This document shows, piece by piece, positions 27,400 through 36,664 of a stretch of DNA of 64,000 bases. The DNA lies in contig NZ_AKJN02000006.1 of NCBI RefSeq assembly GCF_000282315.2, forward strand, positions 248,001 to 312,000, in the 5' to 3' direction. This DNA comes from Pseudomonas sp. GM41(2012). GTDB lineage: Bacteria; Pseudomonadota; Gammaproteobacteria; Pseudomonadales; Pseudomonadaceae. Within the stretch, counting starts at the first letter, position 1, and each line of letters opens with the position of its first letter. A model generated the notes under the pieces. The model was not told where the DNA came from and did not search any database. It saw only the letters and a program-made list of their open reading frames with translations. Made by a program: the position numbers and the translations under genes.

Positions 27400-28269
27400 T
27401 CAGAACACTTTCAAGACGCGCAGGTTCAGGCGTGCGCCTTCCTTGAAGCCTTGTTCGACCTCGATGTCGGTGCCGATCTGGGCTTGAATCTGCAGCGTGG
27501 GCTCGATGAAATGCGTGACGGTGAAACGCCCGTAGGAGGTGGAGACCCCGTCGTGCTGATCGACCTCGTTGACGGTTGTCGCCGAGCCGGTGATGTAGCC
27601 GCCGCCCACGGCGAAGGTGGTGCTCGGCGTCCAGTTGTAGCGCACGGCGGCCTGGTACTCGTAGCGGGTGTTTTCTTCCAGCTTCGCCCCGGTCGGGCCG
27701 AAGTCATTGTTGGCCGACACCCAAGAGGCTTCGGCCACCGTGTCCAGCGCCCATTTCGGGGAGAAATGGTGGATGTACGCCGCCTGTAGCGTGGCGCGCC
27801 AGCGGTTCTCGCCGAGGTTCAGGGCATCGTTCTTGTCGTAGCTCCCCACCGGAAAGGACAGGTAGGGTGCCAAGGCGAAGATGTCTTTGTTTGCGGTGGG
27901 CAACGTCCACTTCAGCGGCGCGGTAATGATCGGGTCGCCGATGCCGCGGGTATCGCCCAAGGCACCGATATCTCCCGAGGCGTTCATCTGGCCGAAAGGC
28001 AACAGAATTTGCGGTTCCCATGAGAGGTTTTCTGACAGGCCGATGGCGTGCACATAGCGCAGGATGCCGATGTCCGAACTGAGCCTGGCGTCGTCGGAGA
28101 CCTTGTGGCCGTTCTGGTACAGATCCGAGCGGTCGGCGTGCTGGTAGTAGAGCAGCAAGGCGTTCGCACCGGCCGGCAATGGCTCGAAATCGCCGGGAGC
28201 TACCTCGATGGCCTGGCTTTTGACAAACGGCAGGATGCACAGCACGAGTAAAGAGTGACTCAACTTCAT
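27400..28269 (-). CDS. outer-membrane protein of the MetA-pathway (phenol degradation) family
   Basis: This 289-residue protein has a signal peptide (to about residue 20, ...FVKSQA). It has beta-barrel features: [23 protein letters not shown] near the start, [10 protein letters not shown] in the middle, and a C-terminal LRVLKVF ending in Phe. The family (PF13557 type) is predicted to form outer-membrane channels in aromatic-catabolism operons. Lying between aldoxime dehydratase and amidase, it probably admits aldoximes or nitriles. A hairpin precedes it and a new promoter follows it. A second family member is encoded at 46251. Confidence 0.85.
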   Translation of the reverse strand: MKLSHSLLVLCILPFVKSQAIEVAPGDFEPLPAGANALLLYYQHADRSDLYQNGHKVSDDARLSSDIGILRYVHAIGLSENLSWEPQILLPFGQMNASGDIGALGDTRGIGDPIITAPLKWTLPTANKDIFALAPYLSFPVGSYDKNDALNLGENRWRATLQAAYIHHFSPKWALDTVAEASWVSANNDFGPTGAKLEENTRYEYQAAVRYNWTPSTTFAVGGGYITGSATTVNEVDQHDGVSTSYGRFTVTHFIEPTLQIQAQIGTDIEVEQGFKEGARLNLRVLKVF

Positions 28270-28289
28270 GATCGATTTCCTGACAAAAG

Positions 28290-28323
28290 GGCCCCCAACC
28301 CCATGCGCTAGAGATGGGGGGCC
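28290..28323 (-). terminator. intercistronic hairpin between aldoxime dehydratase and outer-membrane protein genes
   Basis: GGCCCCC at 28290-28296 pairs with GGGGGCC at 28317-28323, with a nested CCCCAT/ATGGGG alternative. In transcript sense it is followed by CTTTTG. It may be a partial terminator that lowers expression of the genes after oxdA. Confidence 0.5.
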
Positions 28324-28403
28324 AAAAGATGTTTGGGAGCGAGATCTGTGTCAGGGCAGAATTCGGATCAAGACCGCCCGTGGACGCCGGGTAGCGTCAG
28401 ACG

Positions 28404-29462
28404 TCAGGTTTTAGGGATCACCGCGTCACGCAACATGCCGGTCTGCGGGTGGCAGTTGATGTACTCGAACACTTGATCCTTGGCGTCGGATACCGAGACT
28501 TCGTGATAAAGCCGTAGCTTCGACAGGCTGGTGGCGACCCGAAAGAAGGTCACGAAGATCCGCAGATGGGTCGGATGGGATTCGGCCCAGCGCTCGAGTT
28601 TTTCCAGGGAACGCCAGTGGCCAATGTTGTAGCTCAGGTTCAGAAGATTGCCGTCCAGGTCGATGTAATTCACGAAGCGATTGCTGTAGCAACCCAGGTC
28701 CTTGCCACTGTCGCGCAGGAAATCCATACCCGCCTGCAGCGTCGGCAGAATTTCGTTGAGATAGAGCGATCGTTCTTCTTCGCCGGCATCCGCCCAGTCC
28801 TGGCCGGAGCGGATAAGCGCGATATTGTCGTGGCCTTGCACGACCACGCGCCCACCTTTGGCCGGGTCGCCAACGATCACCGTCAGTTCACCGGAAGGTG
28901 CCATCCAGTCGGTCTGTGAAATCGGGAAGCGGTCACGCATCGATCCCCAGTAACCGTGCTCTTCGATTTCGTCACTGATGGTGTTCATCAGGGCGCCGAC
29001 ACCGGGTAATTCCTCGCGAAAGCCATACAGCGTCTCGAACTGCTCGGCCCGCGGCGCGACAATTTCCCGAAAGTAACCGAGACCATCGCTCAGGCGATCC
29101 TCCGATGACCACCATTCGATTACCTCAGGCGAGCGCAGCCAGCGGCAATGGGCGGCAGGGTCTTTCCAGTAACCGACGATCATCAGGTTGTCGTAACCGC
29201 TGTTGTCGGTGTGGTGAGTCAGGTCATGGCTCAGGGGACCGTCGGGCAGGCTCAGGCTGGCGGCGATGTGGCGCATGGCGTGCAGGGCCACTGCACGCTG
29301 GTCCTCCCCGCGGTACTGCACTCCCAAATATCCCATCACCACCTGTTCCAGTTGCTCATCGGCGCGCCCAACCCACATGGGGAAGGGGGGCTGGTATTCA
29401 TCGGGGACGCGACGAGACAACGTCCTCGGGCATTTGAGGTGCTTATCGATTGCAGATTCCAT
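28404..29462 (-). CDS. oxdA: aldoxime dehydratase (haem enzyme)
   Basis: This 352-residue protein is the same length as OxdA of P. chlororaphis B23. The residues known to be essential there fall at identical positions: proximal haem ligand H299 (ESHPTHL), distal H320 (RLYHEVSVSD), R178 (SMRDRF) and S219 (ALIRSGQDWAD). The enzyme dehydrates aldoximes to nitriles on a ferrous haem b in the cytoplasm. The nitrile is then passed to the nitrile hydratase and amidase encoded downstream. It is preceded by a 55-codon ORF and a regulated promoter. Confidence 0.97.
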   Translation of the reverse strand: MESAIDKHLKCPRTLSRRVPDEYQPPFPMWVGRADEQLEQVVMGYLGVQYRGEDQRAVALHAMRHIAASLSLPDGPLSHDLTHHTDNSGYDNLMIVGYWKDPAAHCRWLRSPEVIEWWSSEDRLSDGLGYFREIVAPRAEQFETLYGFREELPGVGALMNTISDEIEEHGYWGSMRDRFPISQTDWMAPSGELTVIVGDPAKGGRVVVQGHDNIALIRSGQDWADAGEEERSLYLNEILPTLQAGMDFLRDSGKDLGCYSNRFVNYIDLDGNLLNLSYNIGHWRSLEKLERWAESHPTHLRIFVTFFRVATSLSKLRLYHEVSVSDAKDQVFEYINCHPQTGMLRDAVIPKT

Positions 29463-29504
29463 GGTGGGCTCCTTGGTTCTATTTTTTGGTATGCGGTTAT
29501 CTGT

Positions 29505-29672
29505 TCAACGTTTCGACGGGCACGGGCGACTGGCGGTTGGCGCAACCAGTCGACGCCGCAGCACCAGAGTCCCCAGCTCTAACAGGTAGGTGGCGAACTC
29601 TTCAGGTGCCAGGTCGCGCCTCTGCAAAAGCCAGGATGAATCGGACTGTCGCTGCTGCTCTGGCAGTTGCAT
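29505..29672 (-). CDS. 55-residue ORF leading the oxd operon
   Basis: The ATG at 29672 is preceded by GAGGTG with ideal spacing. The predicted peptide (MQLPEQQRQ...) is Gln/Leu/Arg-rich with one short amphipathic helix (PEEFATYLLELGTLVLRRRLV) and no signal or membrane segment. It ends 42 bases before oxdA and is the first gene behind the box-controlled promoter. I do not recognise a family. It could be a small accessory protein for haem or metal handling, or a leader peptide. Confidence 0.55.
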   Translation of the reverse strand: MQLPEQQRQSDSSWLLQRRDLAPEEFATYLLELGTLVLRRRLVAPTASRPCPSKR

Positions 29673-29716
29673 GGGACACCTCATCAGTTGTGGTTGGAGG
29701 GGCACGGTGTGGGGTA

Positions 29717-29726
29717 GAAGTTAGGC
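29717..29726 (-). promoter_or_regulatory. -10 region of the oxd promoter
   Basis: The minus strand reads GCCTAACTTC, identical to the element before the amidase. It is separated from the nearest regulator box by the same 18 bases. Transcription would start about 40 bases before the 55-codon ORF. Confidence 0.6.
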
Positions 29727-29744
29727 GGGGACGGCACGGTACGC

Positions 29745-29784
29745 TTGGCTCGTACGGACAACCGTTTGGCTAGAAAGGACAGGC
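29745..29784. promoter_or_regulatory. two direct-repeat AraC-type boxes before the oxd operon
   Basis: TTGGCTCGTACGGACAACC (29745-29763) and TTGGCTAGAAAGGACAGGC (29766-29784) have the same sequence pattern, spacing (21 bp) and orientation as those before the amidase. The region 29673-30048 is the divergent control region for the oxd operon and the AraC gene. The left part holds these sites; the right part shows no further motif. Confidence 0.75.
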
Positions 29785-30048
29785 CCTGAAAACAGGATTA
29801 CGATGAGCCAAATTGGTGCGCGCGCTCCGTCAGGCGGCGAATGCATGTATCGATAACGGGCAGGTGCAATCTGTGTGAAGCGTTAGCGGGACTCGCTCAC
29901 GCAGCCGCTATCCCGAGCGTTGAGCATCTGGCATTTCATGCGCACATAACGTTGGCAACCCGAAAGGGGAGTGGCCTGCTATTTGCTAAACAGGGAACCA
30001 ACGTTACCGTCACCGTTGTTGTCCAGCCGCCGCCGTGAGGTGAATGCC

Positions 30049-30984
30049 ATGAGTCAAAGCAATCAGTATTCAACCCTTGCCGTTGCGGCTCCACGTCGCT
30101 TTGATTACTGGAAAGAAGTGGTGTGCCGTCACTGTCTCGCGGCCGACAGCAAACCGTTGGCGCAGAGCGATTTCAACGGGGCGTTGGAGGTGCACGGCAT
30201 GGGGCCGCTGGACATCTGCACGCTGTCCTCGCCACTGCATTTTTGGGAGCGCTCCTCCCAGCATTTGCGCAGTGGTCCTGATGAAGATCTATGGCTCGGT
30301 TTCACCCGGCGTGGCTATGGTGAATTGGAGCAGGCAGGGCGCAGGGCAACGCTGGCGGCGGACAATCTGTTTCTTTATGACGCATCCCAGACGTTCCGAT
30401 TCAGCCTGGGTGGTACCGAAAACCACTTGGTCCGCATTCCGCGACAGTTGCTCAGCCAGCGGTTGCCAGGCGTAGCAAGTTGCACAGCTGTGGTTCTGGA
30501 CGATCGCCGTCCAGGGGTGATTCCATTGCGCGAGATGTTGCATCAAGCGGCGAGCATTCCTGCGAGCTTTCAAGACGAGGGGCTATCCAGCCGGTTTTCC
30601 AGCACCTTGCTTGACCTCCTGGCGATCAGCCTGGAACTTCAGGACATGAAGACGACCCATGAGGAGCTGGATCTTTATGGTCGGATCATGAACTACATCC
30701 AGCAGAATCTGACCGATCCGGACCTGTCGATAGAGCGCATCGCTCAAGTGCATTATGTGTCCACGCGAACCGTCACGCGCGCTTTCGCCCGTTACCAGAA
30801 AACGCCGGTTGCAGAGATCTGGAAAGAACGCCTGCTTGCGAGTCGCGAGGCAATAGAACGCGGCCAGGTACGCAGCATTTCTCAAGCTGCACTGGATTTC
30901 GGTTTCTCCGATTTCTCCCATTACAGCCATGCTTTTCGCAAGGCCTTTGGTGTGGCTCCTCATACACTCCTGCGCCGAAATTGA
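30049..30984 (+). CDS. AraC/XylS-family activator of the aldoxime-nitrile genes
   Basis: This 311-residue regulator has an N-terminal cupin-like AraC_binding_2 domain (FDYWKEVVCRHCLAAD, typical of the FeaR/NitR/OxdR branch). The C-terminal double helix-turn-helix covers about 210-311 (DLSIERIAQVHYVSTRTVTRAF and SISQAALDFGFSDFSHYSHAF). GAGGTGA upstream supports 30049 as start. It is divergent from the oxd operon, and the four TTGGCT-GGACA boxes are its best candidate sites. It is likely an aldoxime- or nitrile-responsive activator, comparable to the regulator described beside oxdA in P. chlororaphis. Confidence 0.9.
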   Translation: MSQSNQYSTLAVAAPRRFDYWKEVVCRHCLAADSKPLAQSDFNGALEVHGMGPLDICTLSSPLHFWERSSQHLRSGPDEDLWLGFTRRGYGELEQAGRRATLAADNLFLYDASQTFRFSLGGTENHLVRIPRQLLSQRLPGVASCTAVVLDDRRPGVIPLREMLHQAASIPASFQDEGLSSRFSSTLLDLLAISLELQDMKTTHEELDLYGRIMNYIQQNLTDPDLSIERIAQVHYVSTRTVTRAFARYQKTPVAEIWKERLLASREAIERGQVRSISQAALDFGFSDFSHYSHAFRKAFGVAPHTLLRRN

Positions 30985-31003
30985 GAAAGGTTCCAGGATT
31001 CAC

Positions 31004-31036
31004 AAAAAACGCCACTCAATGAGTGGCGTTTTTTTT
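31004..31036. terminator. bidirectional terminator between AraC and TetR genes
   Basis: AACGCCACTC-AAT-GAGTGGCGTT forms a perfect hairpin, with a run of A on the left and eight T on the right. It works in both directions, ending the AraC gene and the convergent chemoreceptor-TetR unit. Confidence 0.92.
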
Positions 31037-31067
31037 GTGCATGAGATTCATGTTCTGCGTCCGGCCA

Positions 31068-31709
31068 TTAGCCCGGCTTTGACGAGAGTTCAGAGCCTGA
31101 GGTATGAGTCGCCTGCAACGCACCCTGAAGGGTACTCATCACCATGTCATGCAGCAGCTTGCGGCGTACTCCCTTGCTTGCGTGGGGCTCTTCAACCCAG
31201 GCTGGCAGTTGGTTGAGAAGGGACACGATGCCGCTCAAGGTGGCACGCCGGGTGGCACTGGTCGGTTTACCGGTGAGCTGCTCTATAGTTTCCACCAGGT
31301 GCTCCTCGTAGCGTCGGCGCAGGGTCAGGATCAAGGCATGCTGTTCGCTGCTCAGGCAATGGAGGTCGTACTCTGCCAAACGGAAATGCGCCCCCATGCG
31401 CTCGTGCAGCAGGAGGTGCGCCTCAAGCAGGCCGTGCAGTCGTAGCGCAGGTGCGGATTTGCGACGACTCACCAGGCTGGCGCCGTGCAGCAACTGTTCG
31501 TAGAGTTCCTCGATCAGCTCGAACAGCAGGGCTTCCTTGCTGTCGATGTGGTTGTAAATGGAGCCGACATTGATCCCCAGGTAAGTGGCGAGGTCGCGCA
31601 TGCTGACCCGGCTGAAACCACACCTGGCGAACAGCTCGAGCGCCTTGTGGCGGGTTTCCAGGTAGCGCGAGGGGTGCCCTTGTTCGACCGGTAGCGCCAT
31701 CACTTTCAT
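31068..31709 (-). CDS. TetR-family regulator coupled to a chemoreceptor gene
   Basis: This 213-residue protein has an N-terminal helix-turn-helix at ~20-65 ([33 protein letters not shown]) and a TetR C-terminal domain of the kind (PF17932-like) found in regulators of acyl-CoA metabolism genes. Its ATG overlaps the chemoreceptor stop by 4 bases (ATGA), so both come from one mRNA. The valine/isobutyrate catabolic genes lie just upstream on the same strand, so it may regulate them; no operator was found. Confidence 0.88.
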   Translation of the reverse strand: MKVMALPVEQGHPSRYLETRHKALELFARCGFSRVSMRDLATYLGINVGSIYNHIDSKEALLFELIEELYEQLLHGASLVSRRKSAPALRLHGLLEAHLLLHERMGAHFRLAEYDLHCLSSEQHALILTLRRRYEEHLVETIEQLTGKPTSATRRATLSGIVSLLNQLPAWVEEPHASKGVRRKLLHDMVMSTLQGALQATHTSGSELSSKPG

Positions 31710-33334
31710 ACGCGAAACTGCCCCAACAGCCGATTCAGTTGACCCGCCAGTTGGCCCAATGCCTGGCTGGCCTCGTTGGACCGGCCTGCGGCCTGGGCAT
31801 TGTCGTGGGCCAGCGACGCTGCACGGGTGACATTCTGGTTGATGTCCTCGACCACGTGGGACTGCTCCAGGGTGGCGCTGGCGATCGAGGCGTTCAGGTC
31901 GGTGAGATTGCGCAGCGCGCTGAGAATCTGGTGCAGGCTTTCACCGGTTCGGCGGGCCTGTTCCACGGTGTGTTGAGCGGCTTGGCTGCTGGTGTTGATG
32001 ACCTTCACCGCCGCTTCCGAGTTGCCCTGCAGGCGCTCGATCATGCCCTGGATCTGCGCAATGGACTGCTGCGTGCGCTGGGCCAGCAGGCGCACTTCGT
32101 CGGCGACCACGGCGAAGCCGCGGCCCTGTTCTCCCGCGCGCGCCGCCTCAATGGCGGCATTCAGCGCCAACAGGTTGGTTTGCTCGGCGATGGCGCGGAT
32201 CACTTCCAGCACACTGCCGATCTGGGTGCTTTCCTGGGCCAGGCTCTGGATCACCTCGACAGCCTGGTCGATGGTCTCGGACAACTGGTCAATCTGGCTC
32301 AGGCTGTTGTCAAGGTTGTGCTGGCCCTGGCGTGCCTGCTCATCGGCCTGGCGGACTTCGTTGGCGGCATGTTCGGCGTTCTTCGCCACTTCCTGCACGG
32401 CGTAAGACACCTCGTGGATGGCGGTGGCCACCAGTTCCATCTGCTGGGACTGTTGCTGGCTGTGGCGCTGGCTGTCGCTGGCAATCTCGGCGAGTGATTG
32501 CGAGGCCTGGTCCAGGTTGCCGGCGGTCTGCATCGACTGGCCGATCACCGTGCGCAGCTTGTGGGTGAACACGTTGAAGTGCCCGCTCAGCGCGGTCAAT
32601 TCGTCGCGCCAGCGGCTGTCCAGGTTGCGGGTCAGGTCGGCCTCGCCGCTGGCGATGTTCGCCATGGCGTCGACCACCTGCGCCAGTGGCGAAGCGATGC
32701 TGCGGGCAATCAGCAGGATCAGTGCACTGAGCAGCAGGGCGATCGTCACCAGGATGGCGATCGCCTGTATCAGTTGGCGGCGGAACTCGACTTTGACGTC
32801 GTCGACGTAGATGCCCGAGCCGACGATCCAGCCCCAGGGTTTGAACAGTTCGACGTAGGAAACCTTCTCCACCGGCGCCTCGGAACCCGGCTTGGGCCAG
32901 CGGTAACTCACCAGGCCGGAGCCGTCGCGTTTGGCCACGGCCACCATCTCGTCGAACAGCGCCTTGCCATCCGGGTCGAGGGTGCCGGTCATGCGCTGGC
33001 CCTGGAGCTTGGGATTGGGGTGCATGACCATCCGGGTGTCGAGGTCTTCGAGGAAGAAGTAGTCCTCGCGGTCGTAGCGCAGGTCACGTATTACCGCGCT
33101 GGCCTGCTGCTGCGCCTGCTCTCGACTGAGACCCTGAGCTTCCAGGTTTTGGAAGTGGCGCAGTATGCCGCTGGTGGTCTCGACCACGTGGCGGGTTTTC
33201 AGCGCCTTGGCGGCATAGAGGTCGTTATAGCTCTGCTTGAGCATCAGGCCGGCCAGAATCAGCAGCATCAGGATGGACATCAGCAGGATCAACCACAGGC
33301 GGCGGTTGATGGGGATATTACGCAGACCGAGCAT
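31706..33334 (-). CDS. membrane methyl-accepting chemotaxis protein with single Cache domain
   Basis: This 542-residue receptor has a TM helix at ~10-32 and a periplasmic sCache_2-type domain ([32 protein letters not shown] ... [15 protein letters not shown]). A second TM at ~190-212 leads to a HAMP domain and a full MCP hairpin with the tip [32 protein letters not shown]. The start at 33334 has GGAG upstream. sCache_2 receptors commonly bind small carboxylates such as acetate, propionate or lactate. This fits the neighbouring isobutyrate/valine and acetate-transport genes, though the ligand is only inferred. It is translationally coupled to the TetR gene. Confidence 0.93.
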   Translation of the reverse strand: MLGLRNIPINRRLWLILLMSILMLLILAGLMLKQSYNDLYAAKALKTRHVVETTSGILRHFQNLEAQGLSREQAQQQASAVIRDLRYDREDYFFLEDLDTRMVMHPNPKLQGQRMTGTLDPDGKALFDEMVAVAKRDGSGLVSYRWPKPGSEAPVEKVSYVELFKPWGWIVGSGIYVDDVKVEFRRQLIQAIAILVTIALLLSALILLIARSIASPLAQVVDAMANIASGEADLTRNLDSRWRDELTALSGHFNVFTHKLRTVIGQSMQTAGNLDQASQSLAEIASDSQRHSQQQSQQMELVATAIHEVSYAVQEVAKNAEHAANEVRQADEQARQGQHNLDNSLSQIDQLSETIDQAVEVIQSLAQESTQIGSVLEVIRAIAEQTNLLALNAAIEAARAGEQGRGFAVVADEVRLLAQRTQQSIAQIQGMIERLQGNSEAAVKVINTSSQAAQHTVEQARRTGESLHQILSALRNLTDLNASIASATLEQSHVVEDINQNVTRAASLAHDNAQAAGRSNEASQALGQLAGQLNRLLGQFRV

Positions 33335-33402
33335 GGGCGACTCCACGAGGTGTGGCAAAAGGGGGACAGCCGGACGCAACGGGCGCGTCCGGCCGGAGGG
33401 GC

Positions 33403-34554
33403 TCAGAGTGCGTAGTGGGCCAGTTCGCGGGCGATCAGCAGGCGCTGGACCTCGCTGGTGCCTTCGTAGATCTGGGTGATGCGCGCATCGCGGTAGTAGC
33501 GCTCCACCGGGTAGTCCTCCAGATAGCCGTAGCCACCATGGATCTGCATCGCGCTAGAGCACACGCGCTCGGCCATTTCAGAGGCGAACAGCTTGGCCTG
33601 CGAGGCTTCTGACAAGCACGGTTGCCCGGCGCTTTTCAGGCGTGCGGCATGCAGCACCAGCAGTCGGGTGGCATTGAGCCGGGTGTGCATGTCGGCGAGC
33701 AAATTGGACACGCTCTGGTGTTCGATGATCGGCTTGCCGAACTGGATGCGTTCGCGGGCATACCCCAGCGCGGCCTCGAAAGCGGCGCGGGCGATGCCCA
33801 AGGCCTGGGCGGCGATACCGATGCGACCGCCTTCCAGGTTGGACAGGGCAATGGCCAGGCCCTTGCCGCGTTCACCCAGCAAATGGTCCTGGGGGATCGT
33901 GCAGTTGTTCAGGGTCACTGCGCAGGTATCGGAAGCCTTGATACCCATCTTGTGTTCGCTACGGTCGACCACGAATCCTGGGTTGTCGGTCGGCACCAGG
34001 AAGGCCGACAGACCCTTCTTGCCCAGCTCCGGATCAGTGACGGCAAAGACGATGGCCAGCTTGGCACGCTTGCCATTACTGACGAACTGCTTGGCGCCGT
34101 TGAGCACCCACTGACCGTCGCGCAGTTCGGCGCGAGTGCGCAAGTTGTGCGCTTCGGTGCCGGCCTGTGGCTCGGTCAAGCAGAAGCAGCCGATGGCCTG
34201 GCCGCTGGCCAGAAGCGGCAACCAACGGTCTTGCTGGGACGGGCTGCCATATTTGAGCAAGGGGCCGCAGCCCACTGAATTGTGGATGCTCATCAATGCG
34301 CCGAGCGCACCGTCGCCGGCTGAGATTTCCTCCACGGCCAGGGCGTAGGCCACATAGTCGGTGTAGCTGCCACCCCACGTGTCCGGCACTACCATGCCCA
34401 GCAGGCCCAGTTCACCCATCTGCGCCACCACGGCGTCATCGATCCAGCCGGCCTTCTCCCAGGCTTGGGCATGCGGGCCGACTTCGCTGCGGGCAAAGTC
34501 GCGCGCCATGTCGCGGATCATGCGTTGTTCTTCGGTCAATTCGATATCGTGCAT
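33403..34554 (-). CDS. acyl-CoA dehydrogenase (probably isobutyryl-CoA dehydrogenase)
   Basis: This 383-residue FAD enzyme shows the family signatures [14 protein letters not shown] and [30 protein letters not shown], with the catalytic Glu in the last block. It oxidises a short branched acyl-CoA to the enoyl-CoA. As last gene of a block encoding acyl-CoA synthetase, MmsA, MmsB and 3-hydroxyisobutyryl-CoA hydrolase, its substrate is most likely isobutyryl-CoA from valine. GGAG precedes the start; 18 bases separate it from the hydrolase gene. Confidence 0.93.
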   Translation of the reverse strand: MHDIELTEEQRMIRDMARDFARSEVGPHAQAWEKAGWIDDAVVAQMGELGLLGMVVPDTWGGSYTDYVAYALAVEEISAGDGALGALMSIHNSVGCGPLLKYGSPSQQDRWLPLLASGQAIGCFCLTEPQAGTEAHNLRTRAELRDGQWVLNGAKQFVSNGKRAKLAIVFAVTDPELGKKGLSAFLVPTDNPGFVVDRSEHKMGIKASDTCAVTLNNCTIPQDHLLGERGKGLAIALSNLEGGRIGIAAQALGIARAAFEAALGYARERIQFGKPIIEHQSVSNLLADMHTRLNATRLLVLHAARLKSAGQPCLSEASQAKLFASEMAERVCSSAMQIHGGYGYLEDYPVERYYRDARITQIYEGTSEVQRLLIARELAHYAL

Positions 34555-34572
34555 TGCGGTGTCTCCTGCCGA

Positions 34573-35661
34573 TCAGGCGGTGCGAAGGGGGGTGGCGGAG
34601 GCCGGACGGAAGCCGCTGAAAAAGGAATGCACTCGCGGTGGTGCCAGTTCCGCCAGGGTGGGTGGGTTCCAACGTGGGGTCTTATCCTTGTCGATGATCA
34701 GGGCGCGCACGCCCTCCATCAGATCGCCTTTGTCGAACCACTGATAGTCCAGGTGCAACTCCAGGGCAAAGCAGTCGGCCAGGCTCAGGTAACGACCACG
34801 ACGCAGCAGCTCCAGGGTCACGGCCATCGCCAGTGGCGAACGGCTGTCGAGCAGTTTGGCCGTCTGCTCGGCCCAGTCGCGCAGCTCGGGACGTTGCTCG
34901 CGCAGCAGGGCGGTGCGAATGGCCGGCACATCGGGCAGGGAGAAATACTCATCGATCACCTGGCGATAGGCCTTGAGTTCCGATCCCGCAATTCGCTCGG
35001 TGGCCATGCTGGCGAGCAGGTCTTGCAGGTCTTCCTCGGGAGCATCGGTCCAGTTCAACTGATCCAGCGCGGCACCCAGTTCGGCCAACTGCTCACTGGG
35101 CAGGCAGTAGTCAGCCAGGTTGGCATAGAGGGCGTCGGCGGCACGTATCTGGCAACCGGTGACGCCCAGATAGATACCCAGCTCACCCGGAAGTCGCGGC
35201 AGGAAATAACTGCCGCCGACATCGGGGAAAAAGCCGATGCCGACTTCCGGCATCCCCATCCGCGTGCGCTCGGTGATCACCCGCAGCGAGGCGGCCTGGG
35301 CCAAGCCCATACCGCCGCCCAACACATAACCATCCAGCAGCGCCAGCACCGGTTTGGAGTAGCGATGCAGATACTCGTCAAGGGCGTATTCCTCCTCGAG
35401 GAACACCTCGTGCATGTCGTCGCCGGCCTTGTGGCTGTCGTACAGCATGCGGATGTCGCCACCGGCGCAGAAGGCCTTTTCCCCGGCACCACGGATGGTC
35501 ACGGCGACAATCTCCGGGTCCTGTTCCCAGACCCACAGGTGCCGGCAAAGCAGTGTCACCATGGGCAGGTCCAGGGTGTTCAACGCGCCGGGTCGATTCA
35601 GCGTCAGGTGGCCGACGCGGTTGCGCACACTGGCCAGCACCGGGGCTTGCTGCTCGCTCAT
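34573..35661 (-). CDS. 3-hydroxyisobutyryl-CoA hydrolase (enoyl-CoA hydratase superfamily)
   Basis: This 362-residue crotonase-fold protein has FCAGGDIRMLYDS, the oxyanion-hole GGGMGLAQAASLRV, and the HIBCH-type MPEVGIGFFPDVGGSYFLPRL. It is longer than a simple enoyl-CoA hydratase, matching the HIBCH group. It hydrolyses 3-hydroxyisobutyryl-CoA to free 3-hydroxyisobutyrate, the substrate of the MmsB encoded just upstream. The gap to mmsB is 2 bases, so they are cotranscribed. Some family members act also on 3-hydroxypropionyl-CoA. Confidence 0.9.
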   Translation of the reverse strand: MSEQQAPVLASVRNRVGHLTLNRPGALNTLDLPMVTLLCRHLWVWEQDPEIVAVTIRGAGEKAFCAGGDIRMLYDSHKAGDDMHEVFLEEEYALDEYLHRYSKPVLALLDGYVLGGGMGLAQAASLRVITERTRMGMPEVGIGFFPDVGGSYFLPRLPGELGIYLGVTGCQIRAADALYANLADYCLPSEQLAELGAALDQLNWTDAPEEDLQDLLASMATERIAGSELKAYRQVIDEYFSLPDVPAIRTALLREQRPELRDWAEQTAKLLDSRSPLAMAVTLELLRRGRYLSLADCFALELHLDYQWFDKGDLMEGVRALIIDKDKTPRWNPPTLAELAPPRVHSFFSGFRPASATPLRTA

Positions 35662-35663
35662 GC

Positions 35664-36554
35664 TCAGGCTTCTCCACGGAACAGTTTGATGATGGCGGAG
35701 AAGTCCAGGCCGCCATTACCTTGCAGGCTGAAGGTCTGGTACAGCTGCTGTGCGGCAGCACCGAGCACCACCGGCTGGCGCACATGTTTCGCGGCTTCGG
35801 TGGCGAGGCCGAGGTCCTTGAGCATCAGATCGGTACCAAAGCCGCCACTGTAACCACGCGCGGCCGGAGCGTTTTCCAGCACGCCTGGGAACGGATTGTT
35901 GATCTCCGAACTCCAGCAGCGACCGGTAGAAGTGCCGATGACACCGGCCAGCACCTTGGCGTCCATACCCAGGGCCACACCCAGCGCCATGGACTCGGCA
36001 ACGCCGACCATGGAGATGCCGAGCAGCATGTTGTTGGCGATCTTGGCCACCTGGCCGTTACCTGCGCCACCGCAGTGCACGATGTTGCGGCCCATCGCCG
36101 AGAGGATCGGCAGGGCTTGGTCGTACACACTGACCGGGCCGCCGACCATAAAGGTCAGGGTGCCTGCCGTCGCGCCGCCGGTGCCGCCGGATACCGGTGC
36201 GTCGAGCATCGGGTTGCCTTGGGCCAGGGCGAATTTTGCGACTTCGCGGGCACTGATCGGGTCGATGGTCGAACTGTCGATCAACAGCACGCCCTGGCCA
36301 ATGTTGGCCAGCAGGCCGTCCTTGCCACGATAGACCTGCTTCACATGATCGGCGGTCGGCAGCATGGTGATGACCACCTCAACCCCGGCTTTGGCCACGG
36401 CGGCGGGCGAGTCAGCGGCGCTGGCGCCAGCTTCCACCAGGGCGGCGACCGCCTGCGGGAAAGGATCGAAGACGGTCAGGCTGTGGCCAGCCTTGAGCAG
36501 GTTGCGGGCCATTGGGCCGCCCATGTTGCCGAGGCCGAGAAATCCGATATGCAT
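35664..36554 (-). CDS. mmsB: 3-hydroxyisobutyrate dehydrogenase
   Basis: This 296-residue protein starts with the NAD-binding MHIGFLGLGNMGGPMARNL and contains the substrate-binding DAPVSGGTGGA. The catalytic Lys lies in GAGNGQVAKIANNML. It oxidises 3-hydroxyisobutyrate to methylmalonate semialdehyde. The start at 36554 with AAGG upstream is used; the longer frame to 36668 is not needed. It is followed at 2 bases by the HIBCH gene and preceded by mmsA, the classical mmsAB order of Pseudomonas. Confidence 0.96.
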   Translation of the reverse strand: MHIGFLGLGNMGGPMARNLLKAGHSLTVFDPFPQAVAALVEAGASAADSPAAVAKAGVEVVITMLPTADHVKQVYRGKDGLLANIGQGVLLIDSSTIDPISAREVAKFALAQGNPMLDAPVSGGTGGATAGTLTFMVGGPVSVYDQALPILSAMGRNIVHCGGAGNGQVAKIANNMLLGISMVGVAESMALGVALGMDAKVLAGVIGTSTGRCWSSEINNPFPGVLENAPAARGYSGGFGTDLMLKDLGLATEAAKHVRQPVVLGAAAQQLYQTFSLQGNGGLDFSAIIKLFRGEA

Positions 36555-36664
36555 GATCACTACCTTTTGCGAGTGGGGAGGCGCTGTTGCGCATCGACCC
36601 GTTATGTCTGGTGTTGCACCGTTCAGCTCCCGGCCGGCCGACGCTGGGCGCCGGCCGGCAGAGA

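Noticed and set aside
29841..30048. Longer start for the AraC gene or a separate small ORF in the divergent control region
   Set aside because: No ribosome site upstream; GAGGTGA before 30049 marks the start.
34465..35853. Plus-strand open frame of 462 codons opposite the hydrolase and mmsB genes
   Set aside because: Antisense shadow with no domain pattern; the minus strand carries two well-conserved enzymes.
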